This document shows positions 14,919-25,629 of a stretch of DNA of 29,465 nucleotides, piece by piece. The translations under genes were made by a program, and so were the position numbers. How positions within the stretch are numbered: position 1 is the stretch's first letter; every line of letters starts with the position of its first letter. The notes beneath the pieces are model-generated. The model saw only the letters and a program-made list of their open reading frames with translations. It had not been told where the DNA came from and did not search any database. This stretch comes from CAYSLU01 sp964431965 (GTDB lineage: Bacteria > Verrucomicrobiota > Kiritimatiellia > CAIKKV01 > CAYSLU01), in assembly GCA_964431965.1 (NCBI GenBank), contig CAYSLU010000070.1, positions 1-29,465 of the forward strand. The letters are read 5' to 3'.

Positions 14919-14982
14919 GGACATCCGCCACGCGATACGCGACTACTGCGACGCGTACCGCGTGCCGCTCGAGGGCCCGACC
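14896..14982 (+). pseudogene. Remnant of a second sulfotransferase gene (C-terminal end)
   Basis: In the frame starting at 14911 the sequence reads RIEDIRHAIRDYC, then DAYRVPLEGPT. This matches the C-terminal end of the intact sulfotransferase (RREDIRRAFGVYC, then AAYGIPPESPG, at about 12680-12755). I count 14 identities over 27 aligned residues when the alignment starts at CGPR/FGLR. The DNA also shares GAGGACATCCGCC and CTACTGCG blocks. No start, no upstream body and no stop are present, and the sequence runs into the end of the opposite-strand yceI gene. It is not an exact duplication, so it is more likely the stump of a paralogous gene than a recent copy. Confidence 0.55.
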
Positions 14983-14983
14983 C

Positions 14984-15628
14984 CTACGGCGCCGGCGCAG
15001 GCACCGGCGCGGGCGGAGCTTCGGGCTTCTCGACGGCCTCGATCTCAATGACGAGTTGGACGCTGTCGCCCAGCATCGTCAGGCCGCTCGGGAGCTTGCC
15101 GCCGTAGCTGACACCGAAGTCCTGGCGGTTGACCGTGGCCTCCGCCGTCAGCCCCACGCGCGTCCCCTTCTCGTGGTCAGGCCCGCGGCCGAGGAGCTTC
15201 ACGTCGAACGTCACCTCGCGCGTCACGTCGCGGATCGTCAGGTTGCCGGTCACCTTCGCCGTGTCACCGGGGCCCGGGACCGTCCGCGTGCTCTCGAAGC
15301 GCGCCACCGAGAACCTGGGCGCGTCGAAGAAGTCCGGCGACAGGAGATGCGCGTCGCGCTGTTTGTTGGCCGTGTCGACGCTGCCGATCTCCACCTGCCC
15401 GACCACCTTCAGCGACGCCGGATCGGCCGGGTCGCCCGTGATCGTGCCCGAGAACGTGTTGAACCGGCCCGTGAACGTCGCGTAGAGGTGCCGGATCTTG
15501 AACATCACGCCCGAATGCACCGGATCGATCACGTACGTCTTCTGCGCCGCCTGCGCCGCCGCGGCGCCCAGCGTCAGAGCCAGAACCAGAGCCACCCTCA
15601 CGTTCCGCATCTTGCCCATCGTCTTCAT
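14984..15628 (-). CDS. YceI-family periplasmic lipid-binding protein
   Basis: 214 residues from ATG at 15628, with a strong Shine-Dalgarno GGAGGA (plus-strand 15635-15640). A Sec signal peptide covers roughly residues 1-28 (KMRNVRVALVLALTLGAAAAQA). The mature part starts with KTYVIDPVHSGVMFKIRHL, the standard YceI opening. It continues with FSGTITGDPADPASLKVVGQVEIGSVDT, DAHLLSPDFFDAPRFSVARFEST and a typical VTGNLTIRDVTREVTFDV beta strand, giving an extended lipocalin-like barrel that binds isoprenoid chains in characterised members. The C-terminus is a Pro/Ala-rich tail. The gene stands alone with its own promoter and is probably unrelated to the pathway genes upstream. Confidence 0.9.
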   Translation of the reverse strand: MKTMGKMRNVRVALVLALTLGAAAAQAAQKTYVIDPVHSGVMFKIRHLYATFTGRFNTFSGTITGDPADPASLKVVGQVEIGSVDTANKQRDAHLLSPDFFDAPRFSVARFESTRTVPGPGDTAKVTGNLTIRDVTREVTFDVKLLGRGPDHEKGTRVGLTAEATVNRQDFGVSYGGKLPSGLTMLGDSVQLVIEIEAVEKPEAPPAPVPAPAP

Positions 15629-15735
15629 CTCGCGTCCTCCTGCCGCCCGCCTGCAGCGGCGTCTATCCTCATGACAGCGCCCGCCCCGCGCCGGGCGCGG
15701 AGGCAGACGCCTGTAACACCACTTTGTTGGTAGCA

Positions 15736-15764
15736 AATATAGCAATGTCCGGGTTCCTGAGCAA
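15736..15764 (-). promoter_or_regulatory. Candidate yceI promoter
   Basis: On the minus strand TTGCTC (15764-15759), a 17-base spacer, then TATATT (15741-15736). The -10 differs from TATAAT at one position. The leader to the ATG at 15628 would be about 100 bases. The AT-rich patch stands out in GC-rich surroundings. Confidence 0.4.
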
Positions 15765-15795
15765 GGCGGACCGGCCGCCGCATCGCATGGTGACT

Positions 15796-15864
15796 GCGGG
15801 CTGAAGCCCGCACTACAAACGGCGAACGGCCGTTTCCGGCGTTTGTAGTGCGGCCTTCAGGCCG
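15796..15864. repeat. REP/MITE-like palindromic element with nested hairpins
   Basis: The left arm (15796-15821) contains a small hairpin CGGGCT-GAA-GCCCG followed by CACTACAAACG. The right arm (15840-15864) is its inverted counterpart, CGTTTGTAGTG followed by CGGCCT-TCA-GGCCG. Differences in the hairpin bases are compensatory (GGGC/GCCC against GGCC/GGCC), so the small hairpins are kept. Elements of the 'tttgtagtgcgggcttcagcccgc' type are, to my memory, multicopy in several PVC genomes. Confidence 0.65.
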
Positions 15865-16098
15865 TCTGAGACCATCGCGCGGGCTGCTGGCGATTGCGGG
15901 TTTGCGGGAGTTCCGAGCCGATGCTGACAGGTGCTCTCTGAAGCCCCTTGTCGCGATCTGTGTTGCGAGCTTTGTCGAGGATCCGGATAGACAATGCGCC
16001 ACACCCTCAGATCGCGCTCGCCCAGCCGCCCCCAGCCGGTGTAGAAACCCGGCTCGCAACTACGCAGCAGGGGACGACGGCCCCTGGGAAGGAACAGC

Positions 16099-17343
16099 AT
16101 GAGACTCTCGCCTTCGCAGCCGGTGACCATTCTGGCCGATCGGATCGACCGGCGGTACATCCCGCACATGGCGGCTTTTCCGGGCGGCTTGCTGCGCCTC
16201 AACATCGGCATCGGCCCGGACAACAACTTCACGCCCGGCGCGTCGTACCACTCATACGACGGCGGCAAGACATGGATGGCCGTGGACAACCTGTGTCCCC
16301 GGATCGAGTGGAGCGCCGTGCTCACCGACGGCTCGTACTATGAGGTGGACGACTACTGGTTCCAGGATCCGGACCAGCCCGGGTGGTATCTGAGCAATGG
16401 CGGGTTCTCCCCGGATGACCGGCATTTCCGGCACGAGTACATCCGGATGCACGCGCCCAGCGTGGTTCCGCGTTCGCTGCGGTCCATGCGGCAGTACGGG
16501 CAGCCCCAGAATCCGTGGTTCGACCTCATCAACACGGCCAACCACGAGCGGCCCGTGACGATGGACTCCGTGATGCTGGGCGGCGCCTACCTGACCAGCG
16601 TGATCGAACTCGAGTCGCCGCGGCACCTCGCCGCCGCCGGGTATGCCACAGTGCGGGGCTTCCGGAAGAGCGTAGTCCTGCTGTTCGATTCGCGCGACGG
16701 GGGCCGCACGTGGGAGGAAGGCCCGGTCATCATGACCTCCGAGGACGCTCCCGAGGGCGCCGACGAGACGGCGCTGACCCGCCTGGACAGCGGCGAGCTA
16801 TACGTGATCGCCCGAACCGGATCGCTCCTGCTCCAGTCGCGCTCGGCCGATCTCGGCGCCACGTGGACGGCGCCCGAGCCGATCCGGCTGGTGGACACGG
16901 GCGAGTACATCACCGGCGTCTGGCCGATCATCCGGCGCCTGAAGCGCGGCGGCCTCGTGTGCAGCTACGGACGCCCGAAGTCCACGTTCACCTCGATCGA
17001 GCAGGCGCGGGCGTTCGACTACGTGGCCGAGCACTACGGGCACTGCGGCAAGTTCGTGATGTGCGATCCGTCCGGCACCGGGCGCGAGTGGCAGGGACGG
17101 GTCGATCTGCACGAACTCGAGACGTCGCTCCAGGCCCTGATGGGCGTGCCGGCGGACCAGCGCCTGCGCGTGCAGGAGGACACCAACGTGCGCGAGAGCA
17201 ACTCGTGGGAGTACCTCTCGCTGAACGAGGTGGAGGATGACGTGCTGCTGGTCACATACGACGTGCAGCGCTTCCGGGAGAACTGGAACAGCCACCCCGT
17301 CCAAGGGGTGCGTATGGTGCGGATCGCGGTCGATCGCGCGTGA
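16099..17343 (+). CDS. Sialidase-fold (BNR/Asp-box) protein, probable cytoplasmic glycosidase or lectin-like enzyme
   Basis: 414 residues from ATG at 16099. Three Asp-box repeats mark a six-bladed beta-propeller: SYDGGKTW (52-59), SRDGGRTW (198-205) and a degenerate SADLGATW (249-256). The ETALTRLDSGELYVIART segment after the second box resembles the sialidase strand that often carries an active-site residue. There is no signal peptide, unlike most secreted sialidases, so substrate would have to be imported first. Many Asp-box proteins of anaerobic glycan degraders are not true sialidases. The substrate is therefore open. The stop overlaps a possible GTG start of the next gene, so the two are co-transcribed. 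Confidence 0.75.
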   Translation: MRLSPSQPVTILADRIDRRYIPHMAAFPGGLLRLNIGIGPDNNFTPGASYHSYDGGKTWMAVDNLCPRIEWSAVLTDGSYYEVDDYWFQDPDQPGWYLSNGGFSPDDRHFRHEYIRMHAPSVVPRSLRSMRQYGQPQNPWFDLINTANHERPVTMDSVMLGGAYLTSVIELESPRHLAAAGYATVRGFRKSVVLLFDSRDGGRTWEEGPVIMTSEDAPEGADETALTRLDSGELYVIARTGSLLLQSRSADLGATWTAPEPIRLVDTGEYITGVWPIIRRLKRGGLVCSYGRPKSTFTSIEQARAFDYVAEHYGHCGKFVMCDPSGTGREWQGRVDLHELETSLQALMGVPADQRLRVQEDTNVRESNSWEYLSLNEVEDDVLLVTYDVQRFRENWNSHPVQGVRMVRIAVDRA

Positions 17344-17363
17344 CCGTTGGAGAACGAGGAACG

Positions 17364-18605
17364 ATGAAAGAGTGCAAGGATTTCGTTGATCGCCGGTCGC
17401 CGAAGGGGATCCGGGTGTGGCAGCCGGTGGTCGACCCGAAAGGCGCCGGGCTGATCTACCCCGACCAGCCGAGCTTCCTCAGCGACGGCGTCAGTTTCGT
17501 CTACCACAGCTCAGAGGGCCCGGCGATCTGCACGCCCGGCGCCCGGACGAGGACGCGCCGTCTCTTCGACGACCGGACGGCCCAGCACGTCGTGATCACC
17601 TTCGACGGGCGATTCGCCTACTACGCCGAGCACGGCGACCGACGCGGCGGGCACGTGGCCGTCTATCGGCGCGACCTGCAGACGCTCCGAAGCGAAAAGC
17701 TCTTCGAGGCGAAGGGGCGGCTGCCCGGCAGCGGCCTGCCGGCCCGGGCGTTCAACCCGAGCACGATCTCGTCGGACAACCGCCGCGTGGCCGCCACCAT
17801 GTTCCTAGGGGACGGAAAGACGAAGGACGCGCCGTTCGGGATCGTCGTGCTCGACCTGGACCGGGGCACGACGTGCGTGGCCGCGCAGGATCGCGATTTC
17901 ATGAACAGCCACCTCCAGTACTGCCGCTCGACCGACCCGGAGGCGTCGCACGACCTGATGATCCAGATGAACCACGGCCTGCACACGGACGAGCAGGGGC
18001 GCGCCACCGTCCTGCTGGGGCCGCCATCCGAGCTCGGCGTGGACATCCACGTGGTCCGGGACGACGGGACGAACTGGCGCACGCTCCCGTGGGGGCGCGA
18101 CGGCCGCGAGTCGCTCATCGGCCACCAGATCTGGCGCGGCCGCACCGCGGCGGCGGCCACGGTGACGCTGGAGAACCTGGACAACTCCTACGGCTGGGCG
18201 AGCGGGACGCGGCAGGAGGTGCTGGCCGGCTGGCCGGTCACGGTCGCCCGCCACAGGCACACGGGCCGGCTGACGCCGGGCGGCCGGCGCGTCCTGCTCT
18301 CGAAGGGATTCCGCGGCGGGCGCTTCTGCCATCTCTCCACGGATTCCACCGGCCTTCTCATCGTGCTCGACACCTTCCCGGTCTTCGACGGCGAGCGCGC
18401 CGGCATGCAGATCTTCATCGGCCGGGCGCGCACCGAGACGAGCCCGCTGAAGATCCGGTACCTCCTCAACACCGGCATCACCTTCAACGCCGCCAACGGC
18501 TACCACGCCCACCCGATCCTCTCGCCGGACGGCCGCATGCTGCTGTTCAACTCGAACGCGTCGGGCGCGCGGCAGTTCTACCTGGTGACCGGGTTTGCAG
18601 GGTGA
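17364..18605 (+). CDS. Oligogalacturonate-lyase-like beta-propeller protein
   Basis: 413 residues from ATG at 17364, with GAGGA just upstream; a coupled GTG at 17340 would add eight residues. The protein is built of repeated propeller blades (YPDQPSFLSDGVSFVYHS, NPSTISSDNRRVAATMF, HPILSPDGRMLLFNSNASG). A central block HLQYCRSTDPEASHDLMIQ, then DIHVVRDDGTNWRTLPWG and IGHQIW, parallels the oligogalacturonate lyase family (Pfam PF14583), where histidines of 'HxQ' and 'GHE.W' segments hold the catalytic metal. That family cleaves unsaturated digalacturonate in the cytoplasm. No signal peptide is present. Substrate and activity here are inferred from the family only. It overlaps the convergent dehydrogenase gene by 28 bp at the 3' end. 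Confidence 0.68.
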   Translation: MKECKDFVDRRSPKGIRVWQPVVDPKGAGLIYPDQPSFLSDGVSFVYHSSEGPAICTPGARTRTRRLFDDRTAQHVVITFDGRFAYYAEHGDRRGGHVAVYRRDLQTLRSEKLFEAKGRLPGSGLPARAFNPSTISSDNRRVAATMFLGDGKTKDAPFGIVVLDLDRGTTCVAAQDRDFMNSHLQYCRSTDPEASHDLMIQMNHGLHTDEQGRATVLLGPPSELGVDIHVVRDDGTNWRTLPWGRDGRESLIGHQIWRGRTAAAATVTLENLDNSYGWASGTRQEVLAGWPVTVARHRHTGRLTPGGRRVLLSKGFRGGRFCHLSTDSTGLLIVLDTFPVFDGERAGMQIFIGRARTETSPLKIRYLLNTGITFNAANGYHAHPILSPDGRMLLFNSNASGARQFYLVTGFAG

Positions 18606-19714
18606 TCGAACGGGAACCGATACTGCGTCAGCTTCCGCTCATCGCGCATGGCGAGGAGTTCCTGCTGGACGCCTCGGTTGACCGGAACACCCCGGTCCTT
18701 CCGCTCCAGCCCCGCCAGGTGTTCCTTCTCGCCGCACGTGTAGATCCGGTTCTGGCCGGGCGCCTTCTTCGACGCGCGCAGCTGCCGCAGGAGGTCGCCC
18801 GTGGCCTTCCGGAACTCCGGCAGCGGACAAAAGCACTCGACGTCGATCGCCAGGAAGAAATGCCCCAGTCGGTAAGGCGCGCGGCGACCGTTCTCCATGC
18901 CGCACAGCTGCTTGAGGCAGGCACCCTGCTGCAGGGCCGAGGAGAGGATCTCCACGACGGTCGCGAAGCCGTAGCCCTTGTAGCCGGCCAGCTCCTCGCC
19001 GATGCCTCCGAGCGGCGTGAGGGCCGCCCGATCGGCCACGAGATCTCGCAGCACGCCGTCCGCGTCGGTCCGGGCCCGGCCTTCGTCGTCGATCACCCAC
19101 CCCAGCGGCAGAGGCTTTCCCTCCCGGGCCGCCTGCTCGATCTTGCCGCGCTGCGTGATCGATGTGGCATAGTCGTTGACGAACGGGAATGGCTCGTCCG
19201 TGGGGAAGGCGAACACCAGCGGGTTGGTCCCCAGCATGTTCTCCACGCCGAAGGTCGGCGCGATCGAGGGCCGGGCATTCGTGCCCGTGAGGCCGACCAT
19301 GCCGGCTTCGGCCGCCATCATGCCGTAGTAGCCGGCGATCCCGTAGTGCGTCGAGTTGCGGGCGACGACCATGCCGACGCCATGCTCACGGGCCTTGGCG
19401 ATCGCCATCTCCATGCACCGGCGGGCGACGACCATCCCCATGCCGTGGTGGCCGTCGACCACCGCCGTGGCCTTCACGTCTCGCACCACCTCCAGCTGCG
19501 TCACCGGGCTCTGGATGCCCTGGTGGACGATCCGGTCGTAGTAGATCGTCTTCAGCCGCGCCACGCCGTGCGAGTCGATGCCGCGCTTGTCGGCCGTGAT
19601 CAGCACGTCCGCGCAGACGGCCGCGTCGGCCGGCGGCACGCCGATGGATGCGAATACGTCGCGCGCAAAGCGCTCCAGAAGATCGAACGGGATCCAGACC
19701 GTCTCCTCGGTCAT
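18578..19714 (-). CDS. Malate/L-lactate/ureidoglycolate dehydrogenase family oxidoreductase (Ldh_2)
   Basis: 378 residues from ATG at 19714, with AGGAG at 19721-19725. Family signatures are ADKRGIDSHGVARL (41-54), with the substrate-contacting SHG, ARNSTHYGIAGYYG (118-131), TGTNARPSIAPTFG and GTNPLVFAFPT (162-172). These NAD(P)-dependent enzymes have a fold unlike the classical Rossmann dehydrogenases and reduce or oxidise 2-hydroxyacids such as malate, sulfolactate, ureidoglycolate or 2,3-diketogulonate. The C-terminal part, from about residue 290 on (CFCPLPEFRKATGDLLRQL), is typical for the family. The substrate cannot be read from sequence; a sugar-acid role would fit the neighbouring glycan genes. 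The 3' end overlaps the convergent propeller gene. Confidence 0.88.
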   Translation of the reverse strand: MTEETVWIPFDLLERFARDVFASIGVPPADAAVCADVLITADKRGIDSHGVARLKTIYYDRIVHQGIQSPVTQLEVVRDVKATAVVDGHHGMGMVVARRCMEMAIAKAREHGVGMVVARNSTHYGIAGYYGMMAAEAGMVGLTGTNARPSIAPTFGVENMLGTNPLVFAFPTDEPFPFVNDYATSITQRGKIEQAAREGKPLPLGWVIDDEGRARTDADGVLRDLVADRAALTPLGGIGEELAGYKGYGFATVVEILSSALQQGACLKQLCGMENGRRAPYRLGHFFLAIDVECFCPLPEFRKATGDLLRQLRASKKAPGQNRIYTCGEKEHLAGLERKDRGVPVNRGVQQELLAMRDERKLTQYRFPFDHPANPVTR

Positions 19715-19737
19715 GCCATGCTCCTCTCTTTCGCGCG

Positions 19738-19765
19738 ATTATAGGGAACGGGCGACGCGCCGCAA
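19738..19765 (-). promoter_or_regulatory. Promoter of the Ldh_2-type dehydrogenase gene
   Basis: On the minus strand a perfect TATAAT (19743-19738) is preceded, after 16 bases, by TTGCGG (19765-19760). The predicted start near 19731 leaves a leader of about 17 bases that contains the AGGAG ribosome-binding site. Confidence 0.6.
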
Positions 19766-19868
19766 CACCAAGCTATACCCCCCGCGATGCCCCCGGGCGC
19801 CGGCAGAATCCGCTCGCTTTCCGGCCGGCACCGCACCACACTGGCTTCAGGTCCGCCGGGAGCAACCC

Positions 19869-21596
19869 ATGACACCCGTCGATGCCCATCCGACAACGGT
19901 CCTGCTGGTCGAGGACAGCCTGACTCAGGCCCTTCCCGTCCGGCATGCGCTGGAGATGGCCGGCTACCGCGTCCGGCACGAAACCAGCGGAGAAGCGGCC
20001 CTGCAGGCGGCCCGGAAAGCCGCCCCCGCCCTGATCGTCAGCGACGTCATGATGCCCGGCATGAGCGGGTACGACTTCTGCTCGGCCTGCAAGGGCGATC
20101 CCCTCCTCAAGCGGATTCCCTTCATTCTGCTGACGTCCATGGACGCGCCCATCGACCTCGTTCGCGGCCTTCAGGCCGCGGCGGACCGGTACCTGTTCAA
20201 GCCCGCCGACGCCCCGCGCCTGCTGGCCGCCGTCCGGGAGCTTCTGGCCGCGCCGCCGCCGCCATCCTCCCCGGTCCAGCCCCCCATCGAGATCGTCGTC
20301 GATGGGCAGTCCTGCCGGATCGGCGCCTCGCGCGAGCGCATCGCCGCGATGCTGCTCTCGGCCTACGAGACCGCCAACCAGTCCAGGCGCGAACTCCTCC
20401 TCGCCCGCGAGGAGATCCGCAAGCGCCAGCAGGAGTTGGAAGAGCGGGTGCAGGACCGGACGCGGGAGCTCTCGCATGCCAACGCGGGGCTTCAGGACGC
20501 CGTCCGCCGGCTGGAGGGGTATGACCGTCGCGCAACGGAGTTCATCGAGAACGTCTCGCACGAGCTGCGCACCCCGCTCGCCGCCATGTCCTGCGCCCTC
20601 ACCAACCTGCTGAAGGGAATTGTGGGCCCCCTCCCCGACAAGGTCGGCGCGTACCTTGCCCTCTGCAGCCAGGAGTGCGAGCGGCTCAAGTCGACCGTCG
20701 CGGACATCCTCGACATGGAGCGGCTCGACACGCAGGCCATCCGGTTCCACCCGATGAAGCTGCCCTTCCGCTCGTGGGCGCGGCGGGCGGCCGACCGGAC
20801 CCGCGGAAAGGCGGAGCAGAAGCAGCTGACTCTGTCCCTGTCCGGGCCTGATGCCGCCGGATTCGTGGAGGCCGACCCGCTCAAGCTGGAGCGCGTGATC
20901 CTGAGCGTGATTCAGAACGCCGTCCGCTACGCTCCGAGCGGAGGGCACGTGGCGCTCGATGTGCATCCCCTCCGCGACGGGCGCTGGATCGAGCTATCCG
21001 TCACGGACGACGGCCCCGGCATTCCGCCCGAGCACCTGCCGCATGTCATGCAGCGATACTACCGGGTGGGCGAGCTCGTAAGCGGCACGGGGCTCGGCCT
21101 CGCGCTGTGCAAGGAAATCCTGGAACGCCAGGGGGGGGAGATCGAACTCGCGAGCCCGCCGCCCGGCCGCGCCCACGGCACCCAGGCGCTCATCCGACTC
21201 CCGCTGGTCTCGCCGCCCGTCGTCCTGGCGGTCGACGACAGCCCGACCATCCAGCTGCTCCTGCGGAAGGACCTGAGCGCCCACGGCTACGAGGCGGTGA
21301 TCTGCGGAAGCGCGGAGCAGGCGCTGGCGGAACTGGCCCGGGCCGCGCCCGATCTCCTCCTCGTCGATGCGGTCCTCCCCGGAATGGACGGGGTGGAGCT
21401 GGTTTCCAGCGTGAAGGCGAACCGCGACCTCAGGCACATCCCCATCGTCATGGTGACCGGCGCCGAAGTCGATGGAGCGAAGCGCGACATCGTGGAGGAT
21501 TTCCGCATCCCGGTGATCGCCAAGCCGTGGGCCGAAGATGAGCTGATCGCATGCCTCGAGGATGCAATCTACGGCAAGCACTACCTCGCGCGCTGA
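19869..21596 (+). CDS. Hybrid sensor kinase, REC-HisKA-HATPase-REC
   Basis: 575 residues from ATG at 19869, with GGGAG at 19858-19862. The order is an N-terminal receiver domain (about 8-126; acidic pocket E15/D16, phospho-acceptor D59 in SDVMMPG, K111), a linker and coiled coil (about 150-220) and HisKA with H231 in ENVSHELRTPLAA. Then come HATPase with N350 (QNAVRYAP), DDGPGIP (380-386) and GTGLGLAL (406-413), and a C-terminal receiver domain (about 451-568; D456/D457, D500, T530, K552). There is no membrane or sensor domain, so it is a soluble relay protein controlled by an upstream kinase or partner acting on the first receiver domain. No cognate response regulator with an output domain is adjacent. 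A longer frame upstream lacks a ribosome-binding site. Confidence 0.9.
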   Translation: MTPVDAHPTTVLLVEDSLTQALPVRHALEMAGYRVRHETSGEAALQAARKAAPALIVSDVMMPGMSGYDFCSACKGDPLLKRIPFILLTSMDAPIDLVRGLQAAADRYLFKPADAPRLLAAVRELLAAPPPPSSPVQPPIEIVVDGQSCRIGASRERIAAMLLSAYETANQSRRELLLAREEIRKRQQELEERVQDRTRELSHANAGLQDAVRRLEGYDRRATEFIENVSHELRTPLAAMSCALTNLLKGIVGPLPDKVGAYLALCSQECERLKSTVADILDMERLDTQAIRFHPMKLPFRSWARRAADRTRGKAEQKQLTLSLSGPDAAGFVEADPLKLERVILSVIQNAVRYAPSGGHVALDVHPLRDGRWIELSVTDDGPGIPPEHLPHVMQRYYRVGELVSGTGLGLALCKEILERQGGEIELASPPPGRAHGTQALIRLPLVSPPVVLAVDDSPTIQLLLRKDLSAHGYEAVICGSAEQALAELARAAPDLLLVDAVLPGMDGVELVSSVKANRDLRHIPIVMVTGAEVDGAKRDIVEDFRIPVIAKPWAEDELIACLEDAIYGKHYLAR

Positions 21597-21745
21597 ACGG
21601 ACCGGTCGACGGCAGAGGACCGCGTCCCCGCAGGAAGCCGGAACAGGTAGCCTGCCCCCAGGAGAGCGGATCGCACCCCCTCCTCCATCCACCTATCCAT
21701 CCGACCGATAGCAAAACCACAACAACCTTACCTGCAAGATGTTAC

Positions 21746-21891
21746 ACCTAACAAACCCGAGCCTCGACCGCGAGATCGGACAGACAGGACGGGCACCGGT
21801 CGGGGTCTCGCGCGGCATCCGCGCAAATCGTAACGGCAGCTTGAGTTCACCCCTCCTCTTCCGGTACACTATCGGAGTTTTTTTGTTAGGT
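21746..21891. repeat. Perfect 10-base inverted repeat flanking the nifJ promoter
   Basis: ACCTAACAAA at 21746-21755 is the exact reverse complement of TTTGTTAGGT at 21882-21891. The second copy lies just after the predicted transcription start. Paired regulator sites, with looping over the promoter, would fit a redox or metabolic repressor, but no regulator is encoded here. Confidence 0.4.
21841..21870 (+). promoter_or_regulatory. Candidate nifJ promoter
   Basis: TTGAGT (21841-21846), an 18-base spacer, then TACACT (21865-21870). The start would be near 21877, giving a leader of about 60 bases that begins with a T-rich run (21878-21884) and contains one arm of the inverted repeat. Confidence 0.4.
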
Positions 21892-21937
21892 AGGATCGCG
21901 AACACATATGGCGGTCGTTCCGCCGAGAGAGGTCCCC

Positions 21938-25567
<3,630 letters not shown>

Positions 25568-25578
25568 CCGGGCCTCAC

Positions 25579-25611
25579 GCCCGCCGGCCCCCTCGGGGGG
25601 CTGGCGGGCTT
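25579..25611 (+). terminator. Strong hairpin between nifJ and the V-ATPase operon (partial terminator or processing site)
   Basis: A 14-bp stem (25579-25592 with 25596-25609, one G-T pair) and a three-base loop, followed only by TT and then six C. The stem is as strong as a terminator, but the T tract is missing. It sits 9 bases before the ribosome-binding site GGAGGA (25619-25624). It may reduce rather than stop read-through, or protect the nifJ mRNA end. Confidence 0.5.
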
Positions 25612-25629
25612 CCCCCCTGGAGGACATCC

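Larger units (their letters stand above)
15629..16098. other. 470-base intergenic region with yceI promoter and a palindromic repeat
   Basis: The stretch holds the yceI leader and promoter (minus strand) and a REP/MITE-like palindrome at 15796-15864. About 230 bases before the sialidase-fold gene contain no protein with family features. Open frames exist on both strands but show no start signals or recognisable domains. GGAAGGA at 16087-16093 is the Shine-Dalgarno sequence for the gene at 16099. Confidence 0.6.
21597..21937. other. 341-base intergenic region upstream of nifJ
   Basis: The region separates the kinase gene from nifJ. It contains a promoter candidate at 21841-21870, two halves of a 10-base inverted repeat (21746-21755 and 21882-21891) and the AGAGAGG ribosome-binding site (21926-21932). 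It is poorer in GC than the coding sequence around it. I see no gene and no clear terminator for the kinase. Confidence 0.6.

Noticed and set aside
14915..15733. Long plus-strand frame opposite yceI
   Set aside because: Arg/His-rich antisense of a well-supported YceI gene with signal peptide and Shine-Dalgarno sequence.
15813..16325. Minus-strand open frame across the intergenic region into the sialidase-fold gene
   Set aside because: No start signal and no domain. It contains the palindromic repeat and antisense of a real gene, and its amino-acid mix is that of GC-rich shadow frames.
25579..25611. Full intrinsic terminator after nifJ
   Set aside because: The stem is strong but only two T follow, so complete termination is not supported. 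Kept as a partial or processing hairpin.
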